A stretch of DNA of 5,200 nucleotides from Desulfurococcales archaeon (GCA_027083045.1 JALWQP010000084.1:1-5200); one strand, 5' to 3'; positions 1 to 5,200 are shown, counted from the stretch's first letter. The notes: generated by a model not told the origin, from the letters alone. Translations and numbers: made by a program.

Positions 1-1926
1 GTCTACGTGGTGCCATGTACCATTGTACCAGAAGTTGTTGAACTGGTGGTCCTCAGCTATATCCACGACCACGACGGTAGGTATTAGGACTGCTCTCGCC
101 GCCGCCTCATATATGATCGAGAATTCCCCACATAGTATCGCGTACTCCTTATCGGTCAGGTGAAGGTATATGTTGTACCATCCCCAAGGCTTCCATTTTG
201 GCCCCATGTGCCACCATGCCTTGATCACCGCTCTTAGCCAATAGTCTATCCTGTAGGCTGCCTGGTACATCGTAGTGGCGTTCTCGACCATCTGGTAGAG
301 AGTCACATTGTACCTATTATCGAACGGGAGGAATGTGCGGAAGAACTTCCCATTGTATCTCGTCGGCCAGCCCCATGGGGCTAGAATATACCTGTTAAAC
401 GTGACGAGGTACTTATAATAGATATTCGCAGGCAGTATCTTCCAGCCATCCTCGGTCTTATACTTGAGCGTGCTGTAGTCTTTAAAGTCAACTACCTGAA
501 CATATGGGAGCTTCTCCGCCATCTCATATATGCTCTTAGCATTCAGCACGTATAGCCAGCTACCGTTCCTGTCGGCCAGCATTTTCAGATTCGCAGGTCT
601 ATCAACAGCTATTGCGTATGCCACCTCGTCTATGTATGGAGCTGTCGTGTTCAGGATGAGCTTAGCGTAGAGGTCGACATACTTGTAATCGGTTCCCAAT
701 ACCGGAATAGTGTCCATGAGCGGGTAGTATGCTGGCCCCCAGAACCATTTTGCCAGCAAGTAGTTCTCGGCGCCGCTGGGCCAGGTCTTGAAGTACGGGT
801 ATATGGGTGAGCCGAAGTTCTTGACCAAGTATAAGTGGCCATCGCCTGATCCTAGGACAAGGTCTTCCTGCCCATCACCATTTAGGTCGCCTATGGCTGG
901 CGCGCTATAACTGGATACTCCGAGGTTGGGGAGAGGCCCGATCTTCTCCCATGAAGGATAACCGTCGCTGGAGTACCCGGTGTTCCTGAACAGGTAGAGT
1001 GTGCCGTTCCAATTACCCACTATCATGTATAGTGTGCCCGCATGGGTGAAGAGGTACGGGACGCTATAGTTTCCAATCCATACCCCCTCATAATGCCATC
1101 CACGTCCATCGTACCAGTTCTCAAGCCAGGCCGGGAAATACTGTGGGTTATAAACCCACTTCGGGTTTCCAGGCGTGCCCTCGTTGAGGTAACAGTAGAT
1201 GATCCCCTCCTTACTGCCTACAACTAGGTCCTTTTTACCATCACCGTTCACATCATATATGTCTGGAGCCGCGTATCCACCGACTTTTACTCCCTTAAAG
1301 TACGATGTATCAAGGGTCCAGGAGGGCTGGTTCTCCGTACCGGTGTTCCTGTAGAGGAGCAGGGTTCCGTTCGGCAGGCCGACAACTATATCGGGGAGGC
1401 CATCGCCGTCGATATCGCCCGCAGCTACACCGACATAGTCTAGCGTACTATTTACGCCCATATCCTTTGTTACATTGATCATCGTTAACAGCTTGTATAC
1501 AGGGTCATATTTCTCCCCAACGTCTATGTAGACATATATTATTCCGCCCCTAGAACCCACAACGATGTCCGGTAATCCATCATGATTGAGATCACATATT
1601 GAAGGATAGCTCCTCCCAGGGACAACCATGTCTTCCTGTAGGAGGAGATAGAATTGTCTCTCGAGCAGACGCCTTATCCACGCAGGGACATGTTGTAGTG
1701 CATCATAGGCTATGCTTGGGAGCTTGAGCTGGCTCTGATTCGGTATGATAATGCTCCCTGTCTTCGGGTCTACCTTAATATAAATAGATGAGCCAGGAGG
1801 TATAGCGAGGACTGCAGAAGAGGAAGCTATAGTGCTGAGACCCTGTGGGATTATATTGGCATATGCGTAGACCGATGATAATAGTATTGCTACTAGGAGA
1901 AATATACTTACGTATATAATTTTCAT
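1..1926 (-). CDS. Secreted FG-GAP/VCBS propeller protein with transglutaminase-like domain, 3' end outside window
   Basis: The frame is open from ATG at 1926 to base 1, giving 642 residues with no stop, so the C-terminus is missing. Residues 1-23 form a Sec signal peptide (MKIIYVSIFLLVAILLSSVY, then AYA), probably cleaved after A21 or A23. Calcium-binding FG-GAP/VCBS loops of the form D-x-[DN]-x-D-G-x-x-D lie at 112-120, 171-179, 225-233 and 347-355, each followed by a V-V-G-S-like strand. A degenerate blade lies near 295-315. This indicates a beta-propeller at about 100-380. Residues 510-590 are rich in Trp and Tyr. Residues 595-642 resemble a transglutaminase-like core: LCGEF with C599, IPTVVV, then H627 and the pattern W-Y-x-G-x-W-x-x-V-D ending at D642. 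Eleven N-x-S/T sequons fit an extracellular glycoprotein. The propeller probably mediates binding and the second domain may be a cysteine peptidase or crosslinker; the substrate is unknown. The architecture is well supported, activity is inferred. Confidence 0.9.
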   Translation of the reverse strand, partial: MKIIYVSIFLLVAILLSSVYAYANIIPQGLSTIASSSAVLAIPPGSSIYIKVDPKTGSIIIPNQSQLKLPSIAYDALQHVPAWIRRLLERQFYLLLQEDMVVPGRSYPSICDLNHDGLPDIVVGSRGGIIYVYIDVGEKYDPVYKLLTMINVTKDMGVNSTLDYVGVAAGDIDGDGLPDIVVGLPNGTLLLYRNTGTENQPSWTLDTSYFKGVKVGGYAAPDIYDVNGDGKKDLVVGSKEGIIYCYLNEGTPGNPKWVYNPQYFPAWLENWYDGRGWHYEGVWIGNYSVPYLFTHAGTLYMIVGNWNGTLYLFRNTGYSSDGYPSWEKIGPLPNLGVSSYSAPAIGDLNGDGQEDLVLGSGDGHLYLVKNFGSPIYPYFKTWPSGAENYLLAKWFWGPAYYPLMDTIPVLGTDYKYVDLYAKLILNTTAPYIDEVAYAIAVDRPANLKMLADRNGSWLYVLNAKSIYEMAEKLPYVQVVDFKDYSTLKYKTEDGWKILPANIYYKYLVTFNRYILAPWGWPTRYNGKFFRTFLPFDNRYNVTLYQMVENATTMYQAAYRIDYWLRAVIKAWWHMGPKWKPWGWYNIYLHLTDKEYAILCGEFSIIYEAAARAVLIPTVVVVDIAEDHQFNNFWYNGTWHHVD

Positions 1927-1936
1927 ACCCACATTA

Positions 1937-1945
1937 CTCCCTCCC
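1937..1945 (-). promoter_or_regulatory. Ribosome binding site of the secreted propeller protein
   Basis: On the minus strand this reads GGGAGGGAG, ten bases before the ATG at 1926. An in-frame GTG at 1930-1932 lies four bases after it and would add two residues (GTG GGT) to the N-terminus. I prefer the ATG because it directly begins a typical signal peptide, but spacing alone does not exclude the GTG. Confidence 0.6.
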
Positions 1946-1982
1946 TGAAATGTATTGACATAGTAGTTTTACTTGATATGTG

Positions 1983-1992
1983 TATATATAAA
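1983..1992 (-). promoter_or_regulatory. TATA box of the secreted propeller protein gene
   Basis: The minus strand reads TTTATATATA, preceded by the purine-rich stretch AAAACAA, which suits a TFB recognition element (BRE). Archaeal transcription usually starts about 25 bases downstream, here near 1960-1965, leaving a leader of about 35 bases that contains the GGGAGGGAG ribosome binding site. This is the clearest promoter in the window. Confidence 0.6.
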
Positions 1993-1993
1993 T

Positions 1994-2014
1994 TGTTTTA
2001 ACTGTTCTAAAACA
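1994..2014. repeat. Hyphenated palindrome at the BRE/TATA of the secreted protein gene
   Basis: TGTTTTA at 1994-2000 and TAAAACA at 2008-2014 are perfect 7-base inverted repeats separated by ACTGTTC. With one mismatch, the arms extend to ten bases (1991-2017). The repeat abuts the TATA box of the minus-strand gene and covers its BRE, a usual place for an archaeal repressor or activator site. The operator role is inferred; only the symmetry and position are seen. Confidence 0.4.
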
Positions 2015-2080
2015 TTTGGTACCACTTATAATTTGATTTAATTAATTGATCCAACAAGAAAAGTTTCTAAGAGCAAACAT

Positions 2081-2089
2081 TATTTTAAA
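2081..2089 (+). promoter_or_regulatory. Possible TATA element for the membrane-anchored protein gene
   Basis: TATTTTAAA resembles an archaeal TATA box and would place transcription start near 2110, with a leader of about 65 bases. A weaker alternative is the AAATAAG stretch at 2134-2140, which would give an almost leaderless transcript. The sequence does not decide between them. Confidence 0.25.
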
Positions 2090-2101
2090 GGCATTCTCCA
2101 C

Positions 2102-2122
2102 ATAATAGTGAAATAATAGTTA
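2102..2122. repeat. Two direct repeats of ATAATAGT spaced one helical turn apart
   Basis: ATAATAGTGA at 2102-2111 and ATAATAGTTA at 2113-2122 match at nine of ten bases and start 11 bases apart, so both copies face the same side of the helix. They sit 50-75 bases upstream of the start of the membrane-anchored protein. This could be a regulator site, or chance in AT-rich DNA. Confidence 0.25.
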
Positions 2123-2160
2123 AGATAGAGGCCAAATAAGAAGGCCCGCTCATACTATAC

Positions 2161-2170
2161 AAGGCGTGAT
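2161..2170 (+). promoter_or_regulatory. Ribosome binding site deciding the ATG at 2175
   Basis: AAGGCGTGAT resembles the archaeal Shine-Dalgarno sequence AGGAGGTGAT with a gap and ends four bases before the ATG at 2175. A GTG at 2166 is in frame and would add three residues, but it lies inside this element and has no ribosome binding site of its own, so the ATG is preferred. Confidence 0.5.
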
Positions 2171-2174
2171 TACC

Positions 2175-2810
2175 ATGAATAAGCGTGATAAGATCATTGC
2201 AGTTATTTTACTTGCTTTGATCATATCCTCTATCAGTCTATTGTTCCTATACATTAATGCCCTAGATAGGATAAATACTCTTCGTAAGGAGCTGATCTGG
2301 GATCTTGGGAAAGCGTTAAAGCAGGGCTCACTAGACATAGGGGCTGTAGCGTTTTTTCTTAACGAGTACTGCGTCAAGCCATTCAATGGTAACTTGACCA
2401 TGTTCGATCTAATGCATCCCGGATTATATGCTACAACAATCGGTACTCTCACTAGATCAGTCGATGATATGACATGGGCTTCAACAATAGCTTATCATCT
2501 CTATGATCTAGGTATGAAAGACATGTTTAAGGTTATGACTGCTGTGGATGAAGTGCAGGAGCGTCTTATAAGGATTAGTAATCTTATGGCAGGTAAAAAT
2601 ATTGATCCAAGCGATGTCAGGAAGATCGCAGATGATCTAAACAGGATCGCCGATATCTTAAGCGAAATGGTAAATCCTATCTCGAGTGGTGAGGTACCAG
2701 AAAAGCTGATCCAAGAGCTGAGGAGTACGGTCGCCGATCTCTATCACCTATCCATACTAGATGCAAGCACTACTTGTTCAGCCCAGCATAGTATTTTGCA
2801 AGCTGTATAG
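2175..2810 (+). CDS. Uncharacterised membrane-anchored helical protein
   Basis: This 211-residue protein is not a family I recognise. Residues 1-6 (MNKRDK) are positively charged. They precede a hydrophobic segment at about 7-27, which should act as a signal anchor with the rest of the chain outside the cytoplasm. The remainder is probably mostly helical: an amphipathic stretch at 28-50, a mixed region at 51-110 with one N-glycosylation sequon (N73-L-T), and helical segments at 115-140 and 146-166 (DVRKIADDLNRIADILSEMV), the second with heptad-like spacing, then 175-195. There are two cysteines, C66 and C201. The gene is divergent from the secreted propeller gene across 248 bases, and its last 41 coding bases overlap the 3' end of the convergent ACT-domain gene. 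The length of the open frame, a plausible ribosome binding site and the coherent topology support a real gene. Function is unknown. Confidence 0.75.
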   Translation: MNKRDKIIAVILLALIISSISLLFLYINALDRINTLRKELIWDLGKALKQGSLDIGAVAFFLNEYCVKPFNGNLTMFDLMHPGLYATTIGTLTRSVDDMTWASTIAYHLYDLGMKDMFKVMTAVDEVQERLIRISNLMAGKNIDPSDVRKIADDLNRIADILSEMVNPISSGEVPEKLIQELRSTVADLYHLSILDASTTCSAQHSILQAV

Positions 2811-3450
2811 CGTCCGATATTATCTTGAAGGCATTCATGAGATCATCTGATGAGACGAGTATCATTGTCTCGGTATAATATGATACCGCCTGAAGCACGT
2901 TTATACCGTTCCTACCGAGGAGATCCATGACATAGGCTAGAAATCCCGGCGTCCTGATTATCTCTTTTGGGCTTATGATCACTAGGGCTGACTCTCCTCT
3001 TATTTCCTCGACGACGTTTTCTTTGCCTAGCTCACCCAGTATCTCGCTGTAATGCTCATCACTTACTATTAGCGTCACGTTGTTTAGTCCCTGGATTACA
3101 GCTAGGAATCTTGCTCTGCCTAGTAGTTTATTAACAATATTTATTATATAAGGCATCATGTGTATCCTGACAGTCACCGCGCTTATCCCGGTTCTTATCT
3201 CTAGGACGCTCCTCGCAAGTATTCTGAGTATTCCTGGCCTCCACCTGGGCCTACCGGTTGTTCTACCATATCTTATCAGCGAAGCCTTGATTGCCTCGAC
3301 GCTGACCTCTTTTTCGAGTATCTTCTCGATCATTGGTTTGAGCTTCTTTGCCATCCTCGTATAGTTTATGATCCCTGCTTCTAGGCACTCTTTAAGGCTA
3401 GGATCGGCATCTATTAGTTTCTTAACTGCTTCCGCGACGCTGTACTCCAT
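2770..3450 (-). CDS. ACT-domain protein, probable amino-acid-responsive regulator
   Basis: The product has 226 residues. Residues 1-62 look like a helical, possibly winged-helix N-terminus (SVAEAVKKLIDADPSLKECL, then GIINYTRMAKKLKP and EVSVEAIKASLIRYG). This arrangement is familiar from archaeal ACT-domain proteins of unassigned function. Residues about 87-150 form one probable ACT-like unit. Residues 153-215 form a clearer ACT domain resembling the regulatory ACT domains of aspartate kinase: the loop RTPGFLAYVMDLLGRNGINV is followed by a YYTETMILVSSDD strand and a final helix. ACT domains bind small ligands, usually amino acids, and no kinase or other catalytic domain is present, so a sensor or regulator is likely. 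The start is ATG at 3450, with AGGTGTT at 3454-3460 as ribosome binding site. The gene is divergent from the NhaC-family transporter and overlaps the convergent membrane-anchored protein by 41 bases. The DNA-binding role and the ligand are inferred. Confidence 0.85.
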   Translation of the reverse strand: MEYSVAEAVKKLIDADPSLKECLEAGIINYTRMAKKLKPMIEKILEKEVSVEAIKASLIRYGRTTGRPRWRPGILRILARSVLEIRTGISAVTVRIHMMPYIINIVNKLLGRARFLAVIQGLNNVTLIVSDEHYSEILGELGKENVVEEIRGESALVIISPKEIIRTPGFLAYVMDLLGRNGINVLQAVSYYTETMILVSSDDLMNAFKIISDAIQLAKYYAGLNK

Positions 3451-3459
3451 GGTAACACC

Positions 3460-3477
3460 TAGGACTAAAATGTCCTA
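3460..3477. repeat. Inverted repeat TAGGAC-N6-GTCCTA upstream of the ACT-domain gene
   Basis: TAGGAC at 3460-3465 and GTCCTA at 3472-3477 are perfect 6-base arms around TAAAAT. The repeat begins ten bases upstream of the ACT-domain gene start, between the AT-rich promoter DNA and the ribosome binding site, and so probably spans the transcription start. A bound protein there would block initiation, making it a candidate autoregulatory operator. The function is inferred from position. Confidence 0.4.
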
Positions 3478-3498
3478 TATAGTACATAAGAATATTTG
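3475..3498. promoter_or_regulatory. AT-rich core promoter DNA between the divergent ACT and transporter genes
   Basis: Two TATA-like elements occur: the self-complementary CTATATAG at 3475-3482 and AATATTT at 3491-3497, which on the minus strand reads AAATATT. For the ACT-domain gene the second gives a short leader that includes its ribosome binding site, while the first would give a nearly leaderless message. The same AT-rich DNA may also serve the plus-strand transporter, with a leader of about 60 bases. The assignment is uncertain. Confidence 0.3.
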
Positions 3499-3553
3499 TT
3501 TAGAACCATTCACACCAAACCAGTAAACACCCTGCCACAAGCTTCCTAGAGGA

Positions 3554-3567
3554 ATTAACATGTTAAT
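3554..3567. repeat. Perfect 14-base palindrome upstream of the NhaC-family gene
   Basis: ATTAACATGTTAAT is fully self-complementary, with no spacer. It lies 16 bases before the transporter start and three bases before its ribosome binding site. It could be an operator in the leader or promoter region, or a small hairpin affecting translation. A chance palindrome of this length is unlikely in a 133-base intergenic region but not impossible in AT-rich DNA. Confidence 0.35.
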
Positions 3568-3570
3568 GCA

Positions 3571-3577
3571 AGGGTGA
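3571..3577 (+). promoter_or_regulatory. Ribosome binding site of the NhaC-family transporter
   Basis: AGGGTGA lies six bases before the ATG at 3584. It resembles the AGGTGA core of the archaeal Shine-Dalgarno sequence and supports this start over any downstream methionine. Confidence 0.6.
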
Positions 3578-3583
3578 AACTAA

Positions 3584-4774
3584 ATGGTTTCGGCTCAGAA
3601 GCTCCTAAAAACAATAATAGTTGTTTCCGTGCTCGTGATCGGCTTGCTCGCATACAAGGTGGGGCCTACAGGCACATTATTGTTTCCACTACTACCACCC
3701 CTCCTAGCAATAGTGCTCGCTATAGCGACGAGGCAGGTTCTCTCAGCACTCTTTGCAGGGGTATGGGTCGCTGGTCTCATGGTGGCAGGCTATAATCCTG
3801 TAGCCGCTACGAGCAAGACTCTTGAATGGATAGTGGCGAGTGCTTCTGACTCGTGGAACGCGACGATACTGATTTTTGACTTTATTATCGGTGCTTTCGT
3901 GGGAGTGCTTTACGCCTCGGGGGCGATACATAGTCTAGCATCCAGCATAGCCACGAAGATAAAGTCCTCTAGAGCCGCCAGTCTTCTCGCCTCAGTCCTC
4001 GGTGTCGTCATTTTCTTCGACGACTACACGAACACGATCGTGGTCGGGAACGCAACCAGACCAATAACAGACAAGACAAGGGTGAGCAGGGAGCTCCTAA
4101 GCTATATAGTCGACTCTACAGCCGCTCCTGTTGCTGGAATAGCTCTTGTCTCGACATGGATAGGCTACGAAGTCGGCTTGATCAAGGGAGGCCTTGGAAG
4201 CATCGGCGTAAATATGGCGGCTTACGCGGCATGGCTACAATCAGTACCTTTCAGGTTCTACTCGATCCTCGCGATAATACTGGTCTTCCTAGCAGTTATG
4301 ACGAGAAGACACATAGGACCTATGCTGAAGGCCGAGCACCGCGCCGTCCGGGAAGACAAGGTGCTGAGAGACAATGTGAAGCCGCTTATGCCTACCGAGG
4401 AGGTTCTTAAGGTTGCGTCGGGCACGAGGAAGACATCTGGATGGGTCTTCATAGCGTCGATAATAGCTTTGGTAACAATCACTCTTCTAGGGATATGGTA
4501 TACTGGCGCCGTGGCTGTTATTCAGGCTTCAAAGCTCAGCATCCCTTGGTGGCAAGTACCGTTCAACGAGGCATTAATGGAGAGCGACAGCGCGACAGCC
4601 CTGCTATGGGGTAGTTTCGCCGCATACCTCTTGGCGTTGACGGCCAGCCTCCTCTATAGAAGCCTTAGCTTTGAAAAGGCAATGGAGTACACGCTGAAGG
4701 GTATGTACCTCATGGTATACGCTAACGCGATACTGCTTCTTGCCTGGAGCATTAAGACCGGTGTAGCGCGGTAG
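3584..4774 (+). CDS. NhaC-family Na+/H+ antiporter, N-terminal part ending at a frameshift
   Basis: This frame gives 396 residues of an integral membrane transporter of the NhaC / Na_H_antiporter family, which exchanges sodium for protons or couples them to organic acids or amino acids. Hydrophobic segments start at about 10-25, 31-48, 52-70, 95-115, 130-145, 180-200, 225-240 and 286-308, with more at 338-356 and 373-390. Family hallmarks are FFDDYTNTIVVGNATRP with acidic D146-D147, followed by TDK and SRELLSYIVDSTAAPVAG, then STWIGYEVGLI at 190-200. A hydrophilic loop lies at 241-285. The frame ends at TAG 4772-4774, just after LLAWSIKTGVAR, in the middle of a segment where relatives continue. 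The following DNA supplies the missing half in another frame. The product as read lacks the GTSWGT and GDHCSPISDTT motifs and is probably non-functional unless the shift is bypassed or is a sequence error. ATG 3584 is supported by AGGGTGA. The exported substrate is not determined. Confidence 0.9.
   Translation: MVSAQKLLKTIIVVSVLVIGLLAYKVGPTGTLLFPLLPPLLAIVLAIATRQVLSALFAGVWVAGLMVAGYNPVAATSKTLEWIVASASDSWNATILIFDFIIGAFVGVLYASGAIHSLASSIATKIKSSRAASLLASVLGVVIFFDDYTNTIVVGNATRPITDKTRVSRELLSYIVDSTAAPVAGIALVSTWIGYEVGLIKGGLGSIGVNMAAYAAWLQSVPFRFYSILAIILVFLAVMTRRHIGPMLKAEHRAVREDKVLRDNVKPLMPTEEVLKVASGTRKTSGWVFIASIIALVTITLLGIWYTGAVAVIQASKLSIPWWQVPFNEALMESDSATALLWGSFAAYLLALTASLLYRSLSFEKAMEYTLKGMYLMVYANAILLLAWSIKTGVAR
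4756..4771 (+). other. Frameshift site in the NhaC-family gene
   Basis: The upstream frame stops at TAG 4772-4774 and the downstream frame is blocked by TAA at 4753-4755, so the frame change must occur within these 16 bases. Family spacing (nine residues between the Trp of AWS and GTAD) points to 4757-4762 and equals one missing base. For example, ACCGTGTGTAGC in place of ACCGGTGTAGC would read T-V-C-S. No A or T homopolymer or slippery heptamer is present, which argues for a mutation or sequence error over programmed slippage. Confidence 0.8.
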
Positions 4775-5200
4775 GCACAGCCGACTACGTGGTCGCCGCA
4801 GCTAAGAGCATCGCATTCCCAGCAACCTTGGTACCACTAGTGATCTTCCTGGTCTCGATGTTCATATCGTTCACAACAGGGACCAGCTGGGGAACCTTCG
4901 GCATAATGATGTCCATAGCCATAACGATGGCCTACGAGCTGGCATCAAGCCAGCTAGATGCAGGCAATCCCATGATAATGACTATAGTCTACGCATCGAT
5001 AGCGGCGGTGTTCAGTGGAGGTATCTTCGGAGACCATTGCAGTCCTATAAGCGACACAACAATAATGTCATCAATGTTCAGCGGAGCAGACCACATAGAC
5101 CACGTAAACACACAGATACCATACGCAATCACAGCAGCAGGCATAAGGATAATACTCTATATATTATTTGCAGTAGGAATCACAAGCCCAACAATATACT
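4756..5200 (+). CDS. NhaC-family antiporter, C-terminal part in the -1 frame, 3' end outside window
   Basis: In the frame starting at 4756 the DNA is open to the right edge and encodes the second half of the same transporter. It begins with the family signature GTADYVV (4774-4794). GTSWGTFGIMM follows at 4879-4911, and FGDHCSPISDTT at 5026-5061, after a segment with S-G-G-I-F. These motifs normally lie in one chain with the DDYTN and STWIG motifs seen upstream. A TAA at 4753-4755 closes this frame to the left, and no plausible ribosome binding site and start exist near 4756, so it is not an independent gene. Joining the frames by a -1 step after the ACC codon at 4757-4759 gives AWSIKT, then RCSAVGTADYVV, with spacing normal for the family. 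The joined protein is at least 539 residues, close to typical family length. The stop is beyond the window. Confidence 0.85.

Noticed and set aside
651..1227. Short open frames on both strands at 651-842 and 1042-1227
   Set aside because: Both lie within the propeller gene, whose uninterrupted 642-codon frame with repeat motifs explains the region.
2130..2146. GGCC-N9-GGCC stem as a possible hairpin or small RNA
   Set aside because: Four-base arms are too short to distinguish from chance, and no C/D box or other RNA signature surrounds them.
2166..2174. GTG start at 2166 for the membrane-anchored protein
   Set aside because: The GTG is part of the AAGGCGTGAT element, which fits as the ribosome binding site of the ATG at 2175.
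1927..2174. tRNA, small RNA or CRISPR repeats in the larger intergenic region
   Set aside because: No cloverleaf, no C/D box pair and no repeated spacer-like units were found; the region is explained by two divergent promoters.
2150..2452. Minus-strand 100-codon open frame
   Set aside because: It is antisense to the start of the membrane-anchored protein gene, has no family resemblance or promoter, and the plus strand gives a coherent anchored protein.
3158..3364. Plus-strand 68-codon hydrophobic open frame
   Set aside because: It lies wholly antisense inside the ACT-domain gene, has no ribosome binding site, and its hydrophobicity is the complement of the gene's own codons.
3574..3795. Plus-strand frame starting with GTG inside the transporter's ribosome binding site
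   Set aside because: It is out of frame with the strong NhaC-family coding sequence and has a low-complexity, non-protein-like composition.
4751..4775. Programmed -1 ribosomal frameshift site
   Set aside because: No slippery heptamer or homopolymer is visible near the required window; kept only as a less likely alternative to a one-base deletion or sequence error.

Overview
The window looks like chromosomal DNA of a hyperthermophilic archaeon of the Thermoproteota (Crenarchaeota), most plausibly a Desulfurococcales-type organism. Arginine is mostly AGG and isoleucine mostly ATA. Starts are preceded by GGAGG/GGTG-type ribosome binding sites, TATA-like boxes sit upstream of divergent genes, and an exported protein carries many N-glycosylation sequons. 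The lineage is inferred from style, not from a marker gene.

Layout. Positions 1-1926 (minus strand, running off the left edge) hold the first 642 residues of a large secreted protein: signal peptide, a propeller of FG-GAP/VCBS calcium-loop repeats, a tryptophan-rich region, and a transglutaminase-like domain whose putative Cys-His-Asp triad finishes exactly at the window edge. Positions 1927-2174 are a divergent intergenic region with a clear TATA box for the secreted protein, a hyphenated palindrome next to it, and a helically phased direct repeat on the other side. Positions 2175-2810 (plus) encode a 211-residue unrecognised protein with one N-terminal membrane anchor. Its last 41 bases overlap the 3' end of the convergent gene at 2770-3450 (minus), a 226-residue ACT-domain protein that is probably an amino-acid-responsive regulator.

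Positions 3451-3583 are a second divergent intergenic region with two inverted repeats, one by each start. From 3584 to the right edge (plus) lies an NhaC-family Na+/H+ (or Na+/H+-coupled organic solute) antiporter. It is split by a single -1 frame change between 4756 and 4771: the first frame stops at 4772-4774, and the family's second-half motifs continue in the next frame to the window end.

The divergent pair of ACT-domain protein and NhaC-family transporter suggests a sensor-regulator beside a transporter, possibly for an amino or carboxylic acid. That link is an inference. No RNA genes, CRISPR arrays, insertion sequences or convincing terminators were seen. There is no gene-free stretch longer than 300 bases; the two intergenic regions are 248 and 133 bases.
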